This document shows, one piece after another, positions 57,131 through 64,000 of a stretch of DNA of 64,000 nucleotides. The DNA lies in the NCBI GenBank assembly GCA_015680685.1, contig MNCI01015561.1, positions 96,418 to 160,417 of the forward strand, in the 5' to 3' direction. This stretch comes from Gnetum montanum. Lineage: Eukaryota > Streptophyta > Gnetopsida > Gnetales > Gnetaceae. A program made the translations under genes and the position numbers. The stretch's first letter is position 1; every line of letters begins with the position of its first letter. The notes beneath the pieces are model-generated. The model had not been told where the DNA came from, searched no databases, and worked only from the letters and a program-made list of their open reading frames with translations.

Positions 57131-58306
57131 TCAAGAAAGTTATTAAATAGAAATTGAAAAAGCTATTAAAAGTATGGTTCATCTATCATAATATAGACAG
57201 TAAGTGAGTTAACTCATTAGTTATTGTTCCAAAGAAGGATGACAAGTGAAGGATCTATTTAGATTTATGATTATTAAGCATGCTAATATTCAAAGACCAT
57301 TTTCTTTTGTCATTTGTTTACCAAGTTCTAGATACCATTGTGGGATAATAGTACTATAGCTTCCTAGATGAATACAATGAATACAACCAAATCTGTATTG
57401 CACTAGAGAATCAAGAGGAAATAACATTCACTAATCCATGAAAAACGTTTGCATATAGACAAATGTCTTTTGGCCTATGTAATGCTCCTACCACCTTCCA
57501 AAGGCTTGTCCTTAGTATCTTCTAAAACAAAGATTGATGATGGAGTTAAAGTATTTATGGATGATTTTTCTACATACAAGCTTGAGTTTAAACAAGCTTT
57601 GGACTACTTAGAGGAGGTTTTAAAATGATGTGTTAAAATAAACTTGAAGATCAATTGGTAGAAAAGACACTTAATGGTCCAAGATGGCATAGTCCTAAAA
57701 CATAGGGTATCTTATAAAGAAATCAAGATAAATCCAAACAAGATTAGAGTCATTCACAAAATCATTTAAAGGCCATAGATAAGGATATTAGATCATTCCT
57801 TAGTCACACAAGGTACTACATAACATTCATTAAAATTTTTTTAAAGTTTGCAAAGTTGCTTGTTGAACTAACAAAGAAAGATGAATCATTCTAGTGGTTA
57901 GAATAATGTGAGAAAGCATTTCAGAGTCTAAAAATAATAATAATTAAGACACTAATCCTTCAAGCTTTGGATTGGTCTAAGAATTTTTACATTATAACAA
58001 ATGCTTCAAACTATGCATTAGGAGTAGTGTTGACTTAACTTGATCATTGAAAATGATCATATCATATACATTGCACCAGCTAAAGCTTTTACTAGAGCAC
58101 AACTTAACTATACCACTATAGAAAAGAAACTTATGGCTATGATATATGTATTTGAAAAGTATAGACATTATGTATTTGGGTATCTTATCTATGTTCATAT
58201 TGACCATAATGTTATCATATTTCTAATGAATAAATTGGTAGTAAGTCTAAGAGTATTAACTTGGCTTGTCATATTACAAGAAGTTGATATCATGATGATC
58301 AATAGA
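57131..58306 (+). pseudogene. Gypsy reverse transcriptase and RNase H
   Basis: RT motifs in broken frames: ESYxIEIEKAIK, FLDEYNEYNQICIALENQ, MSFGLCNAPTTFQRLVLSIF (57465-57520) and VFMDDFST (about 57550), so the DD pair is kept. RNase H follows with NFYIITNASNYALGVVLT and NYTTIEKKLMAMIYVFEKY. It is the same family as the minus-strand copy at 8236-9965. The frame ends at MMINR, where a solo LTR is inserted. Confidence 0.85.
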
Positions 58307-59825
58307 TGAAACACCATAAAAATTTGCATGTTGTAATCATTTTTCATCATGTAGCCTTCACCCTATGAAACCTAAGGTAAGGCTTCATTGTAAATGTTAA
58401 GACTATATCCATGGAGAGGGAATCTCACATCATTTTTTTGGAAATGAAAGATGCCTCATAAGTGGTCAATGCCTCATCCCTCAAGTGGAAAAGGTCATGT
58501 AATGTCTATATTTGGGCTTGAAGGTGGGGGGAGAGGGGAGGGATCAAAAAATGCCTTTTGGAATGTCAAAAGAGGCAAATTTATGGGTTTTATGAGGAGG
58601 TATAACATTTTCTACACTGGAGATGCATGCATGGGGGTATAACTTACCTACATTGGGTGTGACCCACCTACCCTCAGCATGGAGGGGTAGATCTCACCTA
58701 CTACCAATGAGAAGGAGAAGATCTCAACATGTAAGTGTACAGTCCACCTACTCCCAATGTATAGGGGGTGGTATCCATCATGCACAATGTGGAGGATAGT
58801 TTCACCTTCCCCCCTCCCCTAGCATTGATACACCTTCCGCCTAGTGTAGAAGCAACATGGACTAGATTTCAACACTTCATTAACTCAATGTTGACTATGC
58901 ACTCTAACAAGGATGGAAGAAGACCCGGAATGGATGGTGTGCCTCTATTGCTATTTTTGATAAATGGTATGGCCATGGGCATGTGGCATCTTTGATACAT
59001 AGCAACCATCTCCCCTCCCCTCGAATTTGGACACTCACCTTATTAGTACATGGCAGAAATTTGTAGGCAAATTATAGCAACTTTACAATGAAATTATAGC
59101 AAATTTACAGCCAAATCATAGCCCAAAACCTATAAACACCAACCCCAAATACCATCTTGAGGTTTTAAACTTTGGCATTTTTGAGCATTTTCGCATTTTG
59201 GACATCTAAGAAATCTTGCAAATTTGCTAAAATGTAGCTTCTTAGAGCCTTCCAATGTGGAACCTCTATGGCCTTGTAATCCTCATTATTCCCTTTGGAA
59301 TTTGTGAGTTCATGGATTCCACGCTATGCCCCTAGGATCCTCAACTTCCAACGTAGACTACTTTCATAGCCCAAATCCTTCACACTTTCAAACCTCCAAT
59401 AGTAGACAACGTTGCAAATCTAGAGTAGTAGTAGAAAAGGTTTGATAACATCAAAAGTGGAAGAACATCCGAATCATGGAGTTGTTGCATCAACTTCAAT
59501 GGACTCTGAACCCCCACCCACGTGAACCTCCTGCTCTCCTATGGGTACTTCTTATATACATCCCTTGAATGCATTCTTAATTTTTTAAATAAAGTTTAAA
59601 GTTTCATCTTTATGTGTAATTTGAATTTGGTTTCAGTTTTCAATATCTATAATTTTAACATTTTATTTTTGCAACCTTATTTATTCCCCCTTAAGTCCTT
59701 GGGTGATCTATTGGACCATCCAAGGCATCCTAAATCCCAATTTTTGGAGGCCCTAGGGATTTGAGGTTGAGGTTATTACACCAGAACTTTCAATTTTTCA
59801 ATGATTGAATTTTCCAATTGTAATA
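58307..59825 (+). repeat. Solo LTR with target duplication
   Basis: 1519 bp, starting TGAAACACCATAAAAATTT and ending near GTAATA. It is flanked by ATAGA on both sides (58302-58306 and 59826-59830). The host frame resumes after it: MMINR on the left and KGTENV, then DNLSRL, on the right, as in the uninterrupted copy at 8600-8760. It is related to the minus-strand LTR at 54282-55769. A solo LTR arises by recombination between the two LTRs of a full element. Confidence 0.8.
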
Positions 59826-60640
59826 ATAGAAAGGAACTGAAAATGTTAGAGGTGATAATCTATCAAGATTAAGATGGAAACCACAATAAAATGAAGAGCC
59901 TTTATCTAACAAATTTCTAGAAGATAATTTATTTACAAAGACAAAGATGATTATAGATTCCGTAGTAAATCATGGATTGCTAATTACATGACATATCTAA
60001 CCACACAAGCACTTCCTACTATATAGAATAAAAAGAAAAAAGAATAGTTGCTTTATAGAGTAAAATGATAAAATAGAATATTTATAAGATATGTGCAGAT
60101 GAATCTGGTATATTCCAAAAGAGAATTAACAAAGAGTTTTGCAAGATGTACATGAAGGAATATGTGATGATCATTATGCAAGATGATGAAAAACATTGAA
60201 ATTGGTGATGGTAGGTTACTTTTAGCCTACTATATTTAGGAACGCATACCAATTTTTACAATCTTATGAGAGATGCCAAAGAGATGAAGGACTGATAGCC
60301 AAGAACATCAAAACAATGGATACAAGAAACCTTTTAACATTAGGAGAATTAGCTTTTTAAAATCCATTACATTGATGTCAAACAGAAAATCTTACATTAT
60401 TGTAACTATTGATTACTATACTAAGTAGGTAGAAGTAGCTACAGTTAAGGATTGCATGGCCATAATAGTTGCAAATTTCTTTTGACATGTGCTAAATAGA
60501 TTTAGAGCACCACATATGTTAATATCGAATAACAAAACTCATTTCACTATAGTTACATTTAAGAAGTTAATACAGAAAATTGGAGTCAATCATAAACTAA
60601 CTAGATTTAAGAACTTAAGGCAGCATATCACTTAGCATAG
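59826..60640 (+). pseudogene. Gypsy RNase H tail and integrase N-terminus
   Basis: After the solo LTR: KGTENV, DNLSRLRW, NEEPLSNKFLEDNLF. Then come VLQDVHEGICDDHYA and NAYQFLQSYERCQRDEG, the H-H and part of the C-C zinc region. The core is eroded: ITILSRxKQ stands where DYFTKWVEA is expected, with many stops. The catalytic triad cannot be read. Confidence 0.75.
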
Positions 60641-60838
60641 ATTTATTTTTTATGTTGTTTACATTTATTTAGTTATTTATATTTTCTAAGTCATTTACTA
60701 TTCTAATGTCTATTAGTAAGGTAGAATAACTATGATTCGTTTTGAGTGTAAGTGTAATTGTTTGGTAATCCAATATTGACTTTGCTTGATTCACCCAATA
60801 ATAAAGTTACTTGACAATCCCAGTAACAATTACATTAG
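60641..60838 (+). other. Gypsy 3' tail
   Basis: AT-rich. It contains TTTGGTAATCC and TGACAATCCCAGTAAC, like the boxes near 14979-15018, so it may be an LTR remnant of this family. Confidence 0.4.
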
Positions 60839-62009
60839 TGAAACATCATAAAGAATTTCATGTTGTAGCCTTGTAACCTTCACCATCAAAAATTGAGAAA
60901 GAATTTCATTGTAAAATGTGAGGGTTGTAGTTCATGAGTTGTAATATCACATACTTTAATTTATTAGGGCTAAAAGATCTTTCATAAGTTATTATTTCCT
61001 CACTTCCCAAGTGGAAAAAGCTATATTAAGCATGTATCTAAGTGTGGGAAGGCTGAAAATGCCTTGGGGGTTGCTAAGTTTAGGTTTTTCATAGTACCAT
61101 TATTGGTATGGAAATTAATACACTAGAAGAAATTGTAGCCAATGTATTAATTCATGGGCTATTAATTTTGCTAGGAGATTCCAAAACTAGCATACTTTTG
61201 CTAGAAAATATCATGGCCAGTGTACTTCTCATGAAAATTGGCATATCTTTCTAGAGGCCAACGTATCTTTGGTGAAGATAAAACATCTCCTTAATATCTT
61301 TTTCAAAGATAGCATATTTTTTATGGAACTTATTCATCAAACTTACTAAAGAGTGAAAAGTACATTGAGGTTTGATGGCCTATCACACATATAATTTGTA
61401 GTAATTTGTTAATAATCATGGTAGAGAGTTGTAGTAACATAACAACACCAAGAAGCCTATTTAAGCAAGATTCAACCACATTACAAGGACTTTTTTGGCA
61501 AATTGGCTAATCAACTCAGCATTGGAGGCTCTCAAGGCAATTACATAGCAGCAAAAAGTCAAGTAATTATTCACCACTTATTCAACCAATATAGCAGATT
61601 TGAATTGAAGAACTAGCAAGGGAGTTTTAGAAATTAAAGCTTGGAAGCACTTGGATTGTGCGATCAACTAGACCAAACTTCAACATCATTCAAAAAGTTA
61701 CTTATACACCTAGGCACATACTTGTATTCATTTTAACTCTACTCTATTAACATTTTAATATTTTAATAAACTTTATAGCTTATTTATTTGTGCAAGTTTA
61801 CTTCTAGTTGATTCTTTTGCTTTCTCTTAGGTTAAATCTACATTTTTTTATTTAATTTAATTACATTATTTTACACTTTTCAAGTCCCTAGATGATCGAC
61901 AAGACTATCTAGGTTGTCTTGGACCCTCTTCCTTGGAGGTCCTTGGAATCCAAGGTTAAATTGTTCAATGCCAATCCTTGATTTTCCAGCATCAAATTTT
62001 TTTAATGCA
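60839..62009 (+). repeat. 5' LTR of a downstream gypsy element
   Basis: 1171 bp, from TGAAACATC to AATGCA. A TATA-like TATTTAAG lies near 61459. It is followed within 16 bp by GATGCTAGAAGGAGGCC, the post-LTR box of this superfamily. Its 3' half matches the fragments at 19865-20516 and 20600-21338. No polypurine tract precedes it. Confidence 0.75.
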
Positions 62010-63738
62010 AAAATTTTTGATGCTAGAAGGAGGCCTCTATCCAAGTTCTTCATCAAATTTGATCTATCCTTTTTAAAGCTAATTTTTTACAAATTTAAAC
62101 CATTAAAACCCACATTGAAATTTATACCTAGCATATGTTTTGTAGTCAATTTGGGTGTTGCTGTAAATTTCACAGCCGTTGTTGGACTTTTAAAAGCAAG
62201 TGTATTTCCTTAGAAAATCTACAATATTTATTCATTACAAACATGTCTTTGGGTTTTTCAAAGGCTAGCGTATCTTTGCTACCACCACCCACTTCCTGCT
62301 GTGAATATTTTTCCTGTCAGATTTCTTGGAAAAGCGCAATTTACACTTTCTCATAGCCAGCATATTTTTCCAATAGGAAAAAACACCAGTGTATCTTTGG
62401 CCAAGCCTAGCCAATTTATACTATTTGAACCAACGTATCTTCTTTCCATAAGGAAAGTACACTAGTGTATTTTTACCTGGACAAAGAAATTTTCTTTTCT
62501 ATGCCCAACTTATTTCTTGCTGGAAACACTATTGTATCTTTTCTTTAAGAAGATAAAACCAAATTACCTTTTATAAATACCTACGCATTTTTACGTAGGG
62601 ATGGGTTACGTAGTGTGAAACCAATGAAAAAAAAAACACTAAAAAAATAACCTTTGCCATTTTCACACCAATTTTTTTGGTAACCAGTTGAAGTGCAAGC
62701 GTACACTTTTAAACCCAAAATTTTCCAATTAATTAGGTTTAAACTTTTACTAGTGTAGTACATAAAATTGCTATAGCCACCTGCACTACAGTTGCAATTG
62801 TAGTTTTTACCAATTTCAACAATTATTTGGTCTTATTTACATGAAAACATTTAAAGTTTGCATTAAAATCCTGCCAAGAAACCAATGCAGCCATCCATTC
62901 TTCTGCAATTTATGCTCAACATATTTATTGTAGTTGGTTTTCATGACCCTGCAAATTTCACAATAGTTACTAACTTTTGAAAGCCAGCATATTTCCTTGG
63001 AACACATGCAACTTTTGCCCATTTGAAATTTAGCCTTGGCTTTTTTAAGGGCCAGCATATTATTGCTACCACCATCCACTTGCAACCACATAAAATTTTC
63101 CATTGGGCTTCTCCTACAAACCCAATGTAGTTTTTCAAAATCACTTTACTTTTTCTCAACAAAAACCAGCATATATTTACAAGATTAGGATATCTTTCCC
63201 AAATTTCCCTACGTATCATTTGGTAAACTAACATATCTCTTCCCATCACATCATAACAACATATTTTTCCTTTGGAAAAATACGAACATGTTTTTTGATA
63301 AACTACCCTTGCATTTGGTAGAAGGAAGATATCCAAACTATTTTTCCTATCCACCCAACATATTTCTTGCTAGCAACACTAGTGTAAATTTCCCAAACAA
63401 ACCAAAATTAGTGTATCTTTTGCACTGCAATTTGGATGGGGTAAACCCAAGAAATTGGAAATCTACCTTTGACATTTTTTACACAAAAGTTTTTCAACAA
63501 CTGATTCCAAAAGCCAAAAATTTGGATATTAATTAATTTTGAATTTTACCAATGTAGTACACAACATTAATAGTAGCACTTTCACTACACCTACAATTGT
63601 AGTTTTTACTATTTTCACAACTAAAACTATTTATACACTAGGTTGTTCCACTAGTTGGAACTTTTAATTTAAAATCAAATTAAATATCCTAGCATTACCT
63701 TTTAGAAAATCAACCATAATACCACTAGAACTTACATA
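62010..63738 (+). other. 5' leader with a ~786-bp tandem duplication
   Basis: Two diverged units, about 62085-62840 and 62875-63630. Landmarks repeat at a near-constant offset: TATCTTTGCTACCACC-like (62270, 63057), CATAGCCAGCATATTTTT-like (62354, 63166) and TGTAGTACAYAA (62755, 63556) followed by TTGTAGTTTTTAC. No coding frame is shared. Confidence 0.7.
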
Positions 63739-63953
63739 CATGGCCTCTAGCCAAGATGTAATTCAAGTCTATGACTCAAAAGACCCCATAGACATAGAGT
63801 GAAGACAAAGGGTAAGAGCCCAAACTTTGCAGTCATCAATAAAGATTTTTACAACTTCCTCTATGCCAAGATGCAAGTCAATCTTCTAATACTATGCTCT
63901 AAATTTGACGCTAAGCGTCAATTCAAAACTATATATATTAGGATGGAAAAGAA
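63739..63953 (+). pseudogene. Gag N-terminus of the downstream element
   Basis: The ATG at 63739 begins MASSQDVIQVYDSKDPIDIE, followed by a stop. A shifted frame reads KDFYNFLYAKMQVNL and AKRQFKTIYIRM. This aligns with the gag starts near 53100 (NFIYTKI ... AKREFKRIHRNG) and 28860 (NFLCAKI). It places this element in the same Tat/Ogre-like group. The copia LTR at 63954 interrupts it. Confidence 0.65.
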
Positions 63954-64000
63954 TGTTGGCCTTTTGGTATGTCAAAACATTAAGGAAAATGGAGTACAAG
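63954..64000 (+). repeat. Start of a second copia LTR, runs off window
   Basis: TGTTGGCCTTTTGGTATGTC, then AAAACATTAAGGAAAATGGA, matches the LTR start at 5079 with few differences. No polypurine tract precedes it, so it is an upstream (5') or solo LTR inserted in gag. The TG terminus is intact here, unlike at 5079. Confidence 0.8.

Noticed and set aside
58451-58642. Open frame of 63 codons inside the solo LTR
   Set aside because: The related LTR at 54282-55769 does not keep the frame, and LTRs of this kind are noncoding.
62941-63354. Minus-strand frame of 137 codons
   Set aside because: It lies in the duplicated noncoding leader, and the sister unit does not keep the frame, so it is unlikely to code.

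Overview
This window looks like intergenic repeat DNA from a seed plant with a very large genome, most likely a gymnosperm. The host call is inference. It rests on old Ty1/copia and Ty3/gypsy LTR retrotransposons packed end to end, AT-rich sequence, LTRs of 1.1-1.8 kb, and reading frames full of stops that mostly fit C-to-T / G-to-A decay. No intact cellular gene, rRNA, tRNA or CRISPR array was seen.

Layout. 1-6246: 3' part of a plus-strand Ty1/copia element (PR, integrase, RT, RNase H, polypurine tract, 3' LTR). Its LTR cut into a minus-strand coiled-coil-like frame (6245-8235), which is joined to a minus-strand gypsy RT/RNase H/integrase fragment (8236-9965). 9966-15060: plus-strand gypsy gag-protease with a 3' region and a probable LTR. 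15381-17480: minus-strand gag remnant with its LTR. 17700-19860: low-copy sequence, partly GC-rich, of unknown origin. 19865-21744: two plus-strand gypsy LTR fragments and a leader.

21745-55769 is dominated by minus-strand gypsy elements of one superfamily. Their protease, RT and integrase look like the Tat/Ogre lineage, and their LTRs start TGAAACACC. Element I (21745-31132) has gag-protease but no pol. Element II (34102-40430) has pol but lacks its 5' half. A third region (40840-55769) has gag-protease, a long gene in antisense orientation, and two mismatched LTRs. The antisense gene is the most notable item. It is a multi-exon plus-strand coding unit (43408-48828), and a truncated second copy (31530-34101) keeps the same splice sites and reading phase.

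55775-60838: plus-strand gypsy gag-protease-RT-RNase H-integrase, split by a solo LTR with a 5-bp target duplication. 60839-63953: the 5' LTR, duplicated leader and gag start of another Tat/Ogre-like element, interrupted at 63954 by a copia LTR like the one at 5079.

The parts do not form a host pathway. They record nested insertion, LTR recombination, internal deletion and leader duplication. Lineage names come from remembered family motifs and were not tested by search.
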